64,000 nt of DNA, from positions 1-64,000 of the IMG/VR virus record IMGVR_UViG_3300002131_000090. One strand, written 5' to 3'. Made by a program: the position numbers and the translations under genes. Source of the DNA: a virus. The notes under the pieces are model-generated. The model did not search any database. It was not told the origin of the DNA and saw nothing but the letters and a program-made list of their open reading frames with translations. Positions 7,455-16,210 of this stretch are shown piece after piece. Each line of letters starts with the position of its first letter. Position 1 is the first letter of the stretch.

Positions 7455-8733
7455 AAAACACGGTATTAATACCGACACATTCTGTTTTGCTCCATATGTA
7501 AATGTCGACCTAGATCAGTCTGGTGAAGTTTATAGTTGTTATAGAGGCAAAGACCCGTTAAGTAACTGGAAAGAATTACCGCTTGATGTTGAATTTAATA
7601 ATGAAAATTATAGAAATCTAAGACAAGGGTTATTTAATGGGCAAAAATCCAGTAACTGCAATGCATGTTGGGACGCTGAAGAACATAATAGTGCATCGCC
7701 AAGACAAATGTTTCTTGAACAGATGTCTAAATATTCAGATGATACAATAGAAGAAGTTATATCAAGTATAAAAAACAATCCTAAACAAGGTAATATTAAC
7801 GATCTAATTCGAGGAGAAATAAGAACCTCTTCGTTATGTAATTTAAAATGCTTACATTGTGGGCCACATTCGTCAACTCAATGGATTGCTCAATTAAAAG
7901 ATAAAGAAATATTTGATACTTTTAAAGAAACAGTAGGCGGATTAGATAGTACAATTACTAACGAAAACATACATGAAGTATTTAAACATACTCTAAATTC
8001 TATTTCTCCTTACACAACCAACATTAAAAAAGTTTTATCAAATACCAAAATACTACAATTTGCCGGCGGCGAACCGTTAATGGACCCTGACCATTTAAGC
8101 TGGCTAGACTATTTTGTTAATGTATCAAAAACTTCTAAAGACATTAGTTTACATTACAATACTAATCTTAATATTAATAATATTGAAAAATATTTTGAAC
8201 ATTGGAAGCAGTTTAATAATGTTATAATTAGAATAAGTATTGACAGTTCTCCAAGTTCATACGAATATTTTAGAAGAGGCGGAGATATTTTTTTAATAGA
8301 AACAAATATTAAAAAAATACAAAAAGAATTTGGTAACAAAATAACATTACAAGGATCAATAACATTTAATATGTTTGCCGCAATGGAATGGAAAGAAATT
8401 ACACATTGGTGGAATGTACATAATTTAGATTTTCATACTAGTTTAGTACGCAAACACCCTACGTCTGCAATATATTTACCAGATGACATTAAACGTGAAT
8501 GCCAGGAGGAAATGCAATGGTGTATAGATAACATATACGCATTTGTTGAATCTAATTTGCATAAAGAAAAATTTATAGATTATACAAACGATTGCATGAA
8601 CTATATGATGAACTCTACTAAGATAGGAAATTGTATGTCTGAAAAATCTATATCATATTTAAAAATGCTTGATAGAAAGTCAAATTTAAATATGTTAACC
8701 TATTACCCAAGATTAAAGGAATATTATAAATGA
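7429..8733 (+). CDS. Radical SAM protein with N-terminal twitch/SPASM-like cysteines
   Basis: A 434-residue protein. The [4Fe-4S]/SAM motif is C-x3-C-x2-C in 'CNLKCLHC' at about 137-144, with 'FAGGEPLM' further on as the SAM-contact GGE motif. Ahead of it are cysteines in 'CFAPYVNVD', 'SCYRGKD' and 'SSNCNACWDAEE', like an auxiliary-cluster (twitch/SPASM) module placed N-terminally. Such proteins occur in marine phages without a known substrate; relatives modify peptides. Lying between DnaJ and peptide deformylase hints at a protein target, but this is inference. Confidence 0.82.
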   Translation: MQSIIERLKKHGINTDTFCFAPYVNVDLDQSGEVYSCYRGKDPLSNWKELPLDVEFNNENYRNLRQGLFNGQKSSNCNACWDAEEHNSASPRQMFLEQMSKYSDDTIEEVISSIKNNPKQGNINDLIRGEIRTSSLCNLKCLHCGPHSSTQWIAQLKDKEIFDTFKETVGGLDSTITNENIHEVFKHTLNSISPYTTNIKKVLSNTKILQFAGGEPLMDPDHLSWLDYFVNVSKTSKDISLHYNTNLNINNIEKYFEHWKQFNNVIIRISIDSSPSSYEYFRRGGDIFLIETNIKKIQKEFGNKITLQGSITFNMFAAMEWKEITHWWNVHNLDFHTSLVRKHPTSAIYLPDDIKRECQEEMQWCIDNIYAFVESNLHKEKFIDYTNDCMNYMMNSTKIGNCMSEKSISYLKMLDRKSNLNMLTYYPRLKEYYK

Positions 8734-9263
8734 TGGAATTAATACTAGCACCTAACCATATGTTAGAACATCCAGTAACAATGTTTGACTTTGAACGTAT
8801 GCATCCTGCGCCATTTGCCGAAGATATGCGTGACTTAATGTACAAGCATGGCGGATTAGGAATAAGTGCAAATCAAGTTGGTGTGCCTTTTCAAATATTT
8901 GTAATGAAACCGGTGTTAAATAAAAAATTTAATGCAGTAGGCGAAGTTACAGTTGTAATTAATCCAGTAATTAAAGGCATAAGCGAAGAAAAAGAGCTAG
9001 GTCCCGAAGGCTGTTTAAGTCATCCTGGATTAATTCTTAATGTAAAACGTCCAATTAGTTGTATTGTTGAATTTGATACATTGACAAGTGACTATAAACA
9101 TGTTATACATGTAGATACAAAGTTCGATGATATTGATGCTAGAATATTTTTACACGAATACGACCATCTACACGGCATACAATTTATCGACAGAGTAAGT
9201 AAGTTAAAGCTACAGTTAGCAGAAAAGAAAAGAGTTAAAAGGACAAAAAATGGTAGAACCTAG
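8730..9263 (+). CDS. def: Peptide deformylase
   Basis: A 177-residue metalloprotease removing the N-formyl group from new proteins. The three motifs are present: 'GISANQVG' (motif I), 'EGCLSHPG' with the metal-binding Cys (motif II) and 'HEYDHLHG' (HExxH, motif III). Phage deformylases are well known in marine phages and are thought to keep up with heavy translation. The gene overlaps both neighbours, so it is made together with the radical SAM protein and ClpA. Confidence 0.95.
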   Translation: MMELILAPNHMLEHPVTMFDFERMHPAPFAEDMRDLMYKHGGLGISANQVGVPFQIFVMKPVLNKKFNAVGEVTVVINPVIKGISEEKELGPEGCLSHPGLILNVKRPISCIVEFDTLTSDYKHVIHVDTKFDDIDARIFLHEYDHLHGIQFIDRVSKLKLQLAEKKRVKRTKNGRT

Positions 9264-11499
9264 TACAGCATTACAAGTAGTATTTGACAAAGCAGTTAGT
9301 GATGCAAAAAAACTACAACACGAATACGTTACATTAGAGCATCTCTTATATGCAATGTTGTGTGAAGAATCTTTTGAAAATATCATTGTAGGCTATGGAG
9401 CAGATCCAGAGCTTATGAAAAAGAATTTAGAAAACTATTTAAAAACTAAACTAGAACAAGTTAAAACAGATTTAGTAAAGTTTAAACCAAAAAAAACTGC
9501 AACTGTAGAACGTGTACTAAGTAGAGCATTTACACAGGTACTATTTCAAGGAAGAAACGCTATCGAAGTAAGTGATGTGTTTATTAGTATTTTAAGTGAA
9601 AAAAGGTCTTATGCATTCTTTATCACAACACAATCTAATATCAATAAAGATACCTTTGTTTCATATATGAGTGCAGAGCTTGACGATGTTGTTGATGAAG
9701 AAGAAACTGAAAATCAAGGTGTTGCTAACAAAGCATTGAGAACGTTTACAGCTGATTTAAATCATGATGTTAAAAAAGGCAAAATTGATCCTGTTATTGG
9801 GCGAGATGAAGAGATTGAACAACTTGCATTAGCACTTGGTCGCAGATCAAAAAGCAATGTGCTTATGGTAGGCGATCCAGGTGTTGGTAAAACTGCTATT
9901 GCAGAAGGGCTTGCTTATCGTATTGTTAATAAACAAGTACCTAAGTTTTTACAAGAATATAATGTATATAGTTTAGATATCGGTAGTATGCTTGCTGGTA
10001 GTAAATATCGTGGTGATTTTGAAGAACGTTTTAAACTTGTACTGCAAGCACTACAGAAAAAAGGCAAGACTATTATGTTTATCGACGAAGCACACATGAT
10101 CAGTGGCGCTGGCGCAGGTGGCTCTGGTAATAGCAACGACCTTGCTAACATGCTAAAACCAGCTCTAGCAAAAGGCAACATCAAAGTTGTTGCATCAACT
10201 ACTTGGGAAGAATATCGCAAGTTTTTTGAAAAGGATCGTGCGCTTATGCGTCGATTCCAACGTGTAACAATTGACGAACCTACTCCGGTAATGTCAGTTG
10301 AAATCTTGCAAGGCATTAGAAAGTATTATGAAGAATTTCATGGTGTAGAAATTACAGATGAAGCAATTGATACTGCTGTTAAACTGAGTGTTAAATATCA
10401 AACTGACAAAAAACTTCCTGATAAAGCAATTGATCTTATTGATCTTGCGTGTTCAAGATTTAAAGTTCGCGATATTGAAGAAAACAAAATTATCAATGAA
10501 GCTAGTATTCAATTTGAACTTAGTAAGATTGTTAATATTCCCGAAGAACAAGTTGCCGAAAGAGAAACTGAAAATCTTATTAATCTAGAAAAAAATCTCA
10601 AAGGCAGTGTATACGGACAGGATACTGCAATTGAATCAATTGTTGATAAAATTCTTGTAGCACAAGCAGGACTCAAAGCTGAAAATAAACCGATTGGTAG
10701 TTTTGTGTTTATGGGCCCAACAGGAACAGGTAAAACCGAAACTGCAAAACAACTTGCAACACATCTTGGTGTAAGTCTTGTACGCTTTGACATGTCAGAG
10801 TACCAAGAGAAACACAGTGTTTCTAAATTTATTGGTGCACCTCCTGGATATGTTGGGTTTGATGATGATGCAGGTCAACTTATTATTAAATTACAGCAAA
10901 ATCCTAACTGTGTTCTATTACTTGACGAGATTGAAAAAGCACACCCTGATGTAAGTGCTGTTCTACTACAACTTATGGACAATGGTAAGATTACAGGAAG
11001 TAATGGTAAAGAAGGTGATGCACGTAACTGTGTACTAATCCTTACTACTAACTTAGGTGCTAGAGAGGCCGAGAAGAATAGTATTGGATTCGGTGAGACC
11101 TTTGAAAAAGACTATGAAGACGGGGAATTGAAAAAATACTTCTCTCCTGAATTTAGAAACAGACTAGATGGTATTATTACATTTGGTAAACTTGATAAAA
11201 ATACAATGATGAAAATTGTTGGTAAGTTCCTTAAGGAACTTAAAGATCAAGTTGTCAGTAAAAATATTAAAGTTAAAGTTTCAAACGAAGCTCTTGACTA
11301 TTTGGTAGACAAGGGGTTTGATCCTAAAATGGGAGCAAGACCTCTACAAAGACTTATTGATAAAGAAATTAAACAGCCTTTGTCAAGACTGATGTTGTTC
11401 GGATCTCTTAAAAGTGGAGGTGAAGTTTGTGTAAATATTAATAACGAAAACAAACTAGTACTGGAAACCGAACCGCATGAGCAAACTCAGACTTTGTGA
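9250..11499 (+). CDS. clpA: ClpA-like AAA+ unfoldase
   Basis: A 749-residue two-ring Clp ATPase. It has an N-terminal Clp repeat domain (about 1-140), AAA1 with Walker A 'GDPGVGKT' (208-215), and AAA2 with Walker A 'GPTGTGKT' (489-496) plus '[16 protein letters not shown]'. There is no long ClpB-type middle coiled coil. 'EKNSIGFGE' matches the IGL/IGF loop by which ClpA docks on ClpP, so host ClpP is the likely partner. It could redirect host proteolysis or clear phage assembly by-products. The start overlaps the deformylase gene. Confidence 0.92.
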   Translation: MVEPSTALQVVFDKAVSDAKKLQHEYVTLEHLLYAMLCEESFENIIVGYGADPELMKKNLENYLKTKLEQVKTDLVKFKPKKTATVERVLSRAFTQVLFQGRNAIEVSDVFISILSEKRSYAFFITTQSNINKDTFVSYMSAELDDVVDEEETENQGVANKALRTFTADLNHDVKKGKIDPVIGRDEEIEQLALALGRRSKSNVLMVGDPGVGKTAIAEGLAYRIVNKQVPKFLQEYNVYSLDIGSMLAGSKYRGDFEERFKLVLQALQKKGKTIMFIDEAHMISGAGAGGSGNSNDLANMLKPALAKGNIKVVASTTWEEYRKFFEKDRALMRRFQRVTIDEPTPVMSVEILQGIRKYYEEFHGVEITDEAIDTAVKLSVKYQTDKKLPDKAIDLIDLACSRFKVRDIEENKIINEASIQFELSKIVNIPEEQVAERETENLINLEKNLKGSVYGQDTAIESIVDKILVAQAGLKAENKPIGSFVFMGPTGTGKTETAKQLATHLGVSLVRFDMSEYQEKHSVSKFIGAPPGYVGFDDDAGQLIIKLQQNPNCVLLLDEIEKAHPDVSAVLLQLMDNGKITGSNGKEGDARNCVLILTTNLGAREAEKNSIGFGETFEKDYEDGELKKYFSPEFRNRLDGIITFGKLDKNTMMKIVGKFLKELKDQVVSKNIKVKVSNEALDYLVDKGFDPKMGARPLQRLIDKEIKQPLSRLMLFGSLKSGGEVCVNINNENKLVLETEPHEQTQTL

Positions 11500-12184
11500 G
11501 TCAAAAAAACTACATTACGGAAAATACCTGTATAAACTAAAGATAATAACTCCTTTAGCAGGTATTTTCCGCACCGATCTTCAAAAGAATAAAAATGGGA
11601 CACTTGCCTATGCCAAAGAACGAATTGATAGCTATTATAACGATTCACGAAATGGCGAACAGGCAACTATTAAAAAATTTAGAGCAAGTATAGTTATATC
11701 AACCGACGAACTGCTTGATGCTAATAGCATATACACCGCTTTACGCAATTCGTTAGGTCACTTAATACGATGTGAATACAATACTTTAATAATATATACA
11801 AATCACAAAGACATCCTTATTAAGTTATCTAAAAAATTAAAAACTAATAGTGTAGAATTTTGGGAACCAGACGATAGTGTTGTTGAATTTTTAAAAAATA
11901 ATGCAAACACTATTATAGTTGATAAGCTACCTCGCTTTCCTTACAAGATTACATTTGGAAGAAAAGCACCAAAACCCGAATTTCGAGTTTGGTTACTAAA
12001 CAATCGTAATAAAGTACAAGTAGGTCCAATATTAATGAAGAATTTGAGTAATGAATACTCGTATATACAAGGACAATATATATATGTACGTGACGAAAAT
12101 GTTATTTTTCTATTACAACTGATGATAGGTGATAATATTAGCAGAATAGATAAACTTGTATGTAAAGCAAATATAGATAAATAG
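11477..12184 (+). CDS. Conserved phage protein, function unknown
   Basis: A 235-residue basic protein with alternating beta strands and helices. The N-terminal half has 'YKLKIITPLAGIFR' and the C-terminal half 'FPYKITFGRKAPKPEFRVWLL' followed by 'QGQYIYVRDENVIFLLQLMIG', reminiscent of a protein family seen in several marine phages. No catalytic motif recognised. It overlaps the end of clpA by 23 bases, and its stop codon lies within the late promoter of the next gene. Confidence 0.7.
   Translation: MSKLRLCESKKLHYGKYLYKLKIITPLAGIFRTDLQKNKNGTLAYAKERIDSYYNDSRNGEQATIKKFRASIVISTDELLDANSIYTALRNSLGHLIRCEYNTLIIYTNHKDILIKLSKKLKTNSVEFWEPDDSVVEFLKNNANTIIVDKLPRFPYKITFGRKAPKPEFRVWLLNNRNKVQVGPILMKNLSNEYSYIQGQYIYVRDENVIFLLQLMIGDNISRIDKLVCKANIDK
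12176..12183 (+). promoter_or_regulatory. Late promoter giving a leaderless start at 12189
   Basis: GATAAATA overlapping the preceding stop codon, then five bases, then ATG. With the T4 late spacing the transcript would begin on the A of that ATG. No Shine-Dalgarno sequence lies between the promoter and the ATG. Confidence 0.5.
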
Positions 12185-12188
12185 TTAC

Positions 12189-12554
12189 ATGTCATACAAT
12201 AGCGAAATAATTTTATCAATTCAAACACACCCAGGAGACAGCACCGAAACTGTTGTCACTGGAACTGCCTTTAAAGGTGATGGATACTACAGTCGTAGTG
12301 ATGGGTTTCATACTGTCCAATATAATGTAGTAGGGTTCATAGGAACTATCAACATGCAAGCAACACTGTCTACAACACCAGTTGAGGCAGATTGGTTTAC
12401 CGTTACTAGTGCAGTACACACAAGTACAGCGGCTGATAGTGCCAACAGTGATGGTTCATTTATTAAAAACTTTACTGGAAATTATATATGGGTTAGAGCT
12501 GTTGTAAGTAATTGGACAGACGGCTCGGTTACTAGTATATTATTAAATCATTAG
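12189..12554 (+). CDS. Small beta-rich probable virion protein
   Basis: A 121-residue protein rich in Ser, Thr, Val and Gly with alternating hydrophobic strands and no charged clusters, as in small phage structural or decoration proteins. It begins at a late promoter and has no upstream ribosome binding site. No named family is recognised. The composition and late expression are what suggest a virion role. Confidence 0.65.
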   Translation: MSYNSEIILSIQTHPGDSTETVVTGTAFKGDGYYSRSDGFHTVQYNVVGFIGTINMQATLSTTPVEADWFTVTSAVHTSTAADSANSDGSFIKNFTGNYIWVRAVVSNWTDGSVTSILLNH

Positions 12555-12562
12555 GATATAAA

Positions 12563-13126
12563 ATGGAACACTTTGTAAATATAATAATGGAAAAGAACGA
12601 AACCCTAGTCGAAGGACTAGATCGTTCTATATTTTCAGAACAAGTTATGTTCGAAACTGACCAAGGTGCTACAGTTATACAAATTCCGCTACCTAAACAA
12701 CTCAGTGAAGATGAATCAGACGAATATGCTAGTCGTTTAGCCAACTATATGTTTGAAATGGGCTACAGTGACTTTGATATCGAAATCAGTACCGAAGGCG
12801 AAGAATTAGACGAGGAGACATACGAAGGCGATGACTTCTTTGAAGAATACGATGTTATGTGGTTCAATGAAGACGATGCATTAGACGAAGCAGAATATCA
12901 AGGCCGTAAAGTTTCGCTAGGCAAGCCTATGCAAGGCGATGTAAAGAAGTTTAAAGTATATGTTAAAAAACCAAATGGCAATGTAGTCAAAGTTAACTTT
13001 GGTGATCCTAATATGCGTATTAAGAAATCAAACCCAGCACGTAGAAGAAGTTTCCGTGCAAGACACAATTGTGATAATCCTGGGCCTAGAACATCTGCAA
13101 GATATTGGAGTTGTAGGGCCTGGTGA
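12563..13126 (+). CDS. Acidic protein with a conserved basic Cys/Arg C-terminal module
   Basis: A 187-residue protein in two parts. Residues about 1-115 are strongly acidic. The C-terminal ~65 residues are basic: 'KKFKVYVKKPNGNVVKVNFG', then 'ARRRSFRARHNCDNPG' and 'SARYWSCRAW'. I know this C-terminal module from head-associated proteins of many marine T4-like phages, where its role is not defined. The N-terminus 'MEHFVNIIMEKNETLVEG' contains L/I-x-E sites like those cut by the T4 prohead protease. Its stop overlaps the next start (TGATG). Confidence 0.75.
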   Translation: MEHFVNIIMEKNETLVEGLDRSIFSEQVMFETDQGATVIQIPLPKQLSEDESDEYASRLANYMFEMGYSDFDIEISTEGEELDEETYEGDDFFEEYDVMWFNEDDALDEAEYQGRKVSLGKPMQGDVKKFKVYVKKPNGNVVKVNFGDPNMRIKKSNPARRRSFRARHNCDNPGPRTSARYWSCRAW

Positions 13127-13284
13127 TGTATTATATTATCTATAAAATAACTAACCATATAAATGGAAAATATTACATTAGTAGACACGCTACTAAAGAT
13201 GTAAATGACTCCATGGGTAGTGGTATAGGTAATCATAAAGGGTTCCTTGTAGAACAATTAAGTACTTATAAGAGAGAAGCATAA
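13126..13284 (+). CDS. Truncated GIY-YIG-like fragment
   Basis: A 52-residue reading frame. 'YYIIYKITNHINGKYYISR' corresponds to the GIY-YIG core with the YIG glycine replaced by Ser, and 'DVNDSMGSG' matches the following loop of phage GIY-YIG nucleases. It ends before the catalytic Arg/Glu region, so it is unlikely to cut DNA. It is joined to both neighbours by TGATG/TAATG overlaps, so it is still translated, perhaps as a DNA-binding remnant. Confidence 0.6.
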   Translation: MYYIIYKITNHINGKYYISRHATKDVNDSMGSGIGNHKGFLVEQLSTYKREA

Positions 13285-13670
13285 TGGTAAAATCCGTAGC
13301 AGAACAAATTAGAGAAATGGGCGACCGTCTTATGCAAATTCATAACGAAGCGTTAATGAGTGAGCCCAGCAACAACGAACTTGACTGGGACGTTGTTGAG
13401 GATCTTGTAGTCTTCATGAAGAATGACCCAGATTTTTATAGAAATGATGTATATCCATGTATGGTAAATGTTCAAGAAACAGTTAAGCATGGTGGAAAAT
13501 TTAATAAAAAGAGTATGCTACCTATTGTCGAAAAAGCAATAAACGAATATATTAAAAAGTTTGATATTAAAAAACTTCCTGAAGACCTTATGAACAGCAG
13601 TCAAAAGATGGAATGTATTAGTAAAATACTTAATGACGAAAAAGAAAACTTTCGTAAAGGAACTTATTAA
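13284..13670 (+). CDS. Helical hypothetical protein
   Basis: A 128-residue mainly helical, charged protein starting 'MVKSVAEQIREMGDRLMQIH'. Two helical halves are joined by 'MKNDPDFYRNDVYPCM'. No enzyme motif, signal or membrane segment. It sits between the acidic head-type protein and the nucleotidyltransferase-sigma fusion with one-base overlaps, so it is part of the same late unit. I do not recognise a family. Confidence 0.7.
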   Translation: MVKSVAEQIREMGDRLMQIHNEALMSEPSNNELDWDVVEDLVVFMKNDPDFYRNDVYPCMVNVQETVKHGGKFNKKSMLPIVEKAINEYIKKFDIKKLPEDLMNSSQKMECISKILNDEKENFRKGTY

Positions 13671-15589
13671 TGCGTTTAAGACAACTGTTTGAGGGTACCG
13701 CAAGACGTATAGTAGCAGTAATGCCGGGTGGATTTCATCCATTTCATCCTGGACATAAAAGTCTATACGATTGGGCTGTGCAAACATTTGGTAAAGACAA
13801 TGTTTATGTTGCTGCAACCGATGATACTGCTGTAAGACCATTTCCGTTTGAAGTTAAGAAACAACTAGCAGCAATGGCCGGTGTGCCTAAAGATAGATTT
13901 ATTCAAGTTAAATCTCCCTTTAATGCAATGAGTTATAATAATCTACTAGAGCCCGATACTGCAATTGTGTTTGTTAGAAGCGTTAAAGATAAGACCGAAC
14001 AACCACTTCCTGATCAAACAAAAAAGAATGGCGAACCAGGATACTTGAAGACATATACTGGAAAAAACTTAGACACAGCTAACCAGTCGGGATATATGGC
14101 ATACGGTCCTACTATTAACTTTGACTTCAGCGGTATGAAATTCAAGAGCGCAGGTGAATTAAGAAATACTTGGCCCGCTATGAGTCCTGAAGATAAACTA
14201 AAAGCTGCTAAACTATTATATGGCAATGGCGCACCTGTAGCAGTTGAATTACTTGACAAAGCATTAGGTGGCGCTGTAGAAGAAGGTACTGCCGATGATA
14301 TAATAGGAAAAGCAGGCACATTAGCAGGCGCAGCAGGGGCGGCCGTTATCAGTAGTGCCGGTGCTGCAAGTAGATTAGCTTGGCAAGGACTTAAATATGT
14401 TATTGCAGGAATTTTAAATATTCATCCAGAGGATGTTGCCTTTGTTAGACAACAACTATCAAAACAAGGCAAAGCCGCCTTATACAACTTGGCAAAAGAT
14501 GGCGGGCGTGTAGAACCAACACTTCAAAAGACTCTCGAACTTACTCCAAGAATGCGAATGGATGCAATAAAAAAACTAATTGGTGATATCGAAGCAAAGG
14601 CGGCTGCTAAAGCTGCGGCTGCTACTGTTAGTCGCACAACTGGAGCAGGGCGCGGTGCTGGCGGCAGAATATTCTCTATAAATGATAATCCCATTCAAAG
14701 TGGGCAAAACGCATTAGGGCAAAAATGGCTCGAAATGTCAAATGAATCAAACCCGTTTACTGATGTAAGTAAGGCCGCAAAGATAGATTTAAAAACTGCT
14801 ATTAAGACTCTTAATCCTAGAGAACAAGAAGTTATACAAATGCGTTTTCAACACGATATGACGTTTGATGCAATAGGAAAAGAGTTGGGTGTTGGTAAAG
14901 ATCGTGTTGCTCAAATACTTGCAAAAATTATTAGAAAATTAAAACACCCAAGCAGAGGCGTTGTAGAACCTACAACAGAAAACTTTGCAGATGGTAGGAA
15001 AAAAGTACAAGAAGCATTAGACACTCCATATCCATACCAATGGCACAAACAAGATGAAGACCATTATGTTGCTAAAGCAGACACACCAGCAGGGCTAATG
15101 CTGATAATGTTTGAATGGATGCAGGGCGATGAGAGTTGGAATATTGATTTTGCAGTAAACGGCAGAATGGGCAAAAGCGGCGCCGGTGATGAGTTTAGTA
15201 TATTTGCTACTGTAATAGCTGTTATCCGTGACTGGGTAAGCAAAGTAGATTTAAGTACAGTTAAACTAATTTCATTCAGCGCAGATAAGTCTGGTGACGC
15301 AGGCACAAGTAGAACAAAACTATACACTCGTTTCGCAAAGCAAATGGCTAGCCAACTTGGATGGAGACTAGAAGTTAATACACGAGATACAGTTGATGAT
15401 TTTTTCAAAATGCATAATCCAGACGTACAAGTTAAAGAAGCAGTAGCAGGACAAGGTATGGAGCCAGAAGACGCTCAGGATGCCGCAGCCGAGTTTTTCA
15501 AAGTTGACCCAGCAGAGTTTGATAAGTTTTTTAGCAGTAGAAACGAATCATCCGAACTAGATAGAATTAAAAAACTTTCAGGAATATAA
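13670..15589 (+). CDS. Nucleotidyltransferase fused to a sigma-70 region 4 (probable packaged protein)
   Basis: A 639-residue multidomain protein. Residues 1-8 (MRLRQLFE) resemble a capsid-targeting peptide. Residues about 14-190 form a cytidylyltransferase-like nucleotidyltransferase with HxGH motif 'GGFHPFHPGHK'. An Ala/Gly-rich linker with a possible hydrophobic helix follows. Residues about 375-425 are a sigma region 4 helix-turn-helix ('LNPREQEVIQMRF', 'TFDAIGKELGVGKDRVAQIL'). The C-terminal ~140 residues contain 'SRTKLYTRFAKQMASQLGW', of unclear fold, and end 'ELDRIKKLSGI'. The fusion suggests host transcription take-over, which is inference. Confidence 0.8.
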   Translation: MRLRQLFEGTARRIVAVMPGGFHPFHPGHKSLYDWAVQTFGKDNVYVAATDDTAVRPFPFEVKKQLAAMAGVPKDRFIQVKSPFNAMSYNNLLEPDTAIVFVRSVKDKTEQPLPDQTKKNGEPGYLKTYTGKNLDTANQSGYMAYGPTINFDFSGMKFKSAGELRNTWPAMSPEDKLKAAKLLYGNGAPVAVELLDKALGGAVEEGTADDIIGKAGTLAGAAGAAVISSAGAASRLAWQGLKYVIAGILNIHPEDVAFVRQQLSKQGKAALYNLAKDGGRVEPTLQKTLELTPRMRMDAIKKLIGDIEAKAAAKAAAATVSRTTGAGRGAGGRIFSINDNPIQSGQNALGQKWLEMSNESNPFTDVSKAAKIDLKTAIKTLNPREQEVIQMRFQHDMTFDAIGKELGVGKDRVAQILAKIIRKLKHPSRGVVEPTTENFADGRKKVQEALDTPYPYQWHKQDEDHYVAKADTPAGLMLIMFEWMQGDESWNIDFAVNGRMGKSGAGDEFSIFATVIAVIRDWVSKVDLSTVKLISFSADKSGDAGTSRTKLYTRFAKQMASQLGWRLEVNTRDTVDDFFKMHNPDVQVKEAVAGQGMEPEDAQDAAAEFFKVDPAEFDKFFSSRNESSELDRIKKLSGI

Positions 15590-15592
15590 GGA

Positions 15593-15778
15593 ATGACGGT
15601 TTTGTTTAGCAAATACGAAGGCTGGAAAAGCAAAGAAGAAATAGCTCATTATATAAAAAAATATAAAGAGCACGAAGCACGTAGAGCAAGCACAGACGAA
15701 CGTAATGCGTATTGGCAACAATACACAGAACGTAAACACTATGTACCGCGATCAAGAGTAAGATTTGAACATGGATGA
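15593..15778 (+). CDS. Small charged hypothetical protein
   Basis: A 61-residue, highly charged helical protein ('SKEEIAHYIKKYKEHEARR') ending in a basic 'YVPRSRVRFEHG'. No family recognised. It overlaps the next start by eight bases and follows the sigma-fusion gene by three. Confidence 0.55.
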   Translation: MTVLFSKYEGWKSKEEIAHYIKKYKEHEARRASTDERNAYWQQYTERKHYVPRSRVRFEHG

Positions 15779-15986
15779 ATTAGAATACATTAAAAAGCTC
15801 GCAGGAGTAAATGAGTTTAAAGGATACAAAGAGTATACTTTAGAAAACATAAGCGATGCTGCTAATGCTAATCGTAAAAAAGAACGTGAACAAAATATAA
15901 AACCAGGAACAGATGAGTGGTTTAAATTATGGTTCAGCTTGCCAGGCATGACAGGGACAAAAGGATTTCGAGGCCGTAAGAAATGA
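15771..15986 (+). CDS. Small protein with IKKLAGV motif
   Basis: A 71-residue protein starting 'MDELEYIKKLAGVNEF', nearly the same motif that ends the preceding 639-residue protein ('ELDRIKKLSGI'). Similar motifs recur in small and head-associated proteins of marine T4-like phages. The C-terminal part has 'GTDEWFKLWFSLPGMTG' and a basic tail. An in-frame TTG at 15765 could add two residues. Role unknown; a head-associated protein is a fair guess. Confidence 0.6.
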   Translation: MDELEYIKKLAGVNEFKGYKEYTLENISDAANANRKKEREQNIKPGTDEWFKLWFSLPGMTGTKGFRGRKK

Positions 15987-16210
15987 AAAAGATTAAAAAG
16001 TTTTTTTGTCGTTTATGGAGAAGTTGGTTTCCACACCACGTATTATATATAACTCATCGTGGCACAGAGTATACTATCTATGTAACTGATTTTAAAAAAC
16101 TTGGTCCAAAGAAAATATCAGGCAAGAACAAAGACGGAGAATATTTTGAATTTATTAGCAATAACCCTATGGATTACTTTTACGAAGAATATAGGGATGA
16201 TCTAAAATGA
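15983..16210 (+). CDS. Conserved small hypothetical protein
   Basis: A 75-residue protein with a basic, Trp-containing N-terminus ('MKKIKKFFCRLWRSWFPHH') followed by a beta-rich part ('VLYITHRGTEYTIYVTDFKK') and 'NPMDYFYEEYRDDLK'. The pattern is familiar from hypothetical proteins of cyanophages and related phages. The N-terminus could lie on a membrane surface. Overlaps both neighbours by four bases. Confidence 0.65.
   Translation: MKKIKKFFCRLWRSWFPHHVLYITHRGTEYTIYVTDFKKLGPKKISGKNKDGEYFEFISNNPMDYFYEEYRDDLK

Noticed and set aside
9915-10316. Long antisense frame inside clpA
   Set aside because: It lies wholly opposite a well supported AAA+ domain, shows no known motif, and follows from the codon bias of the real gene.
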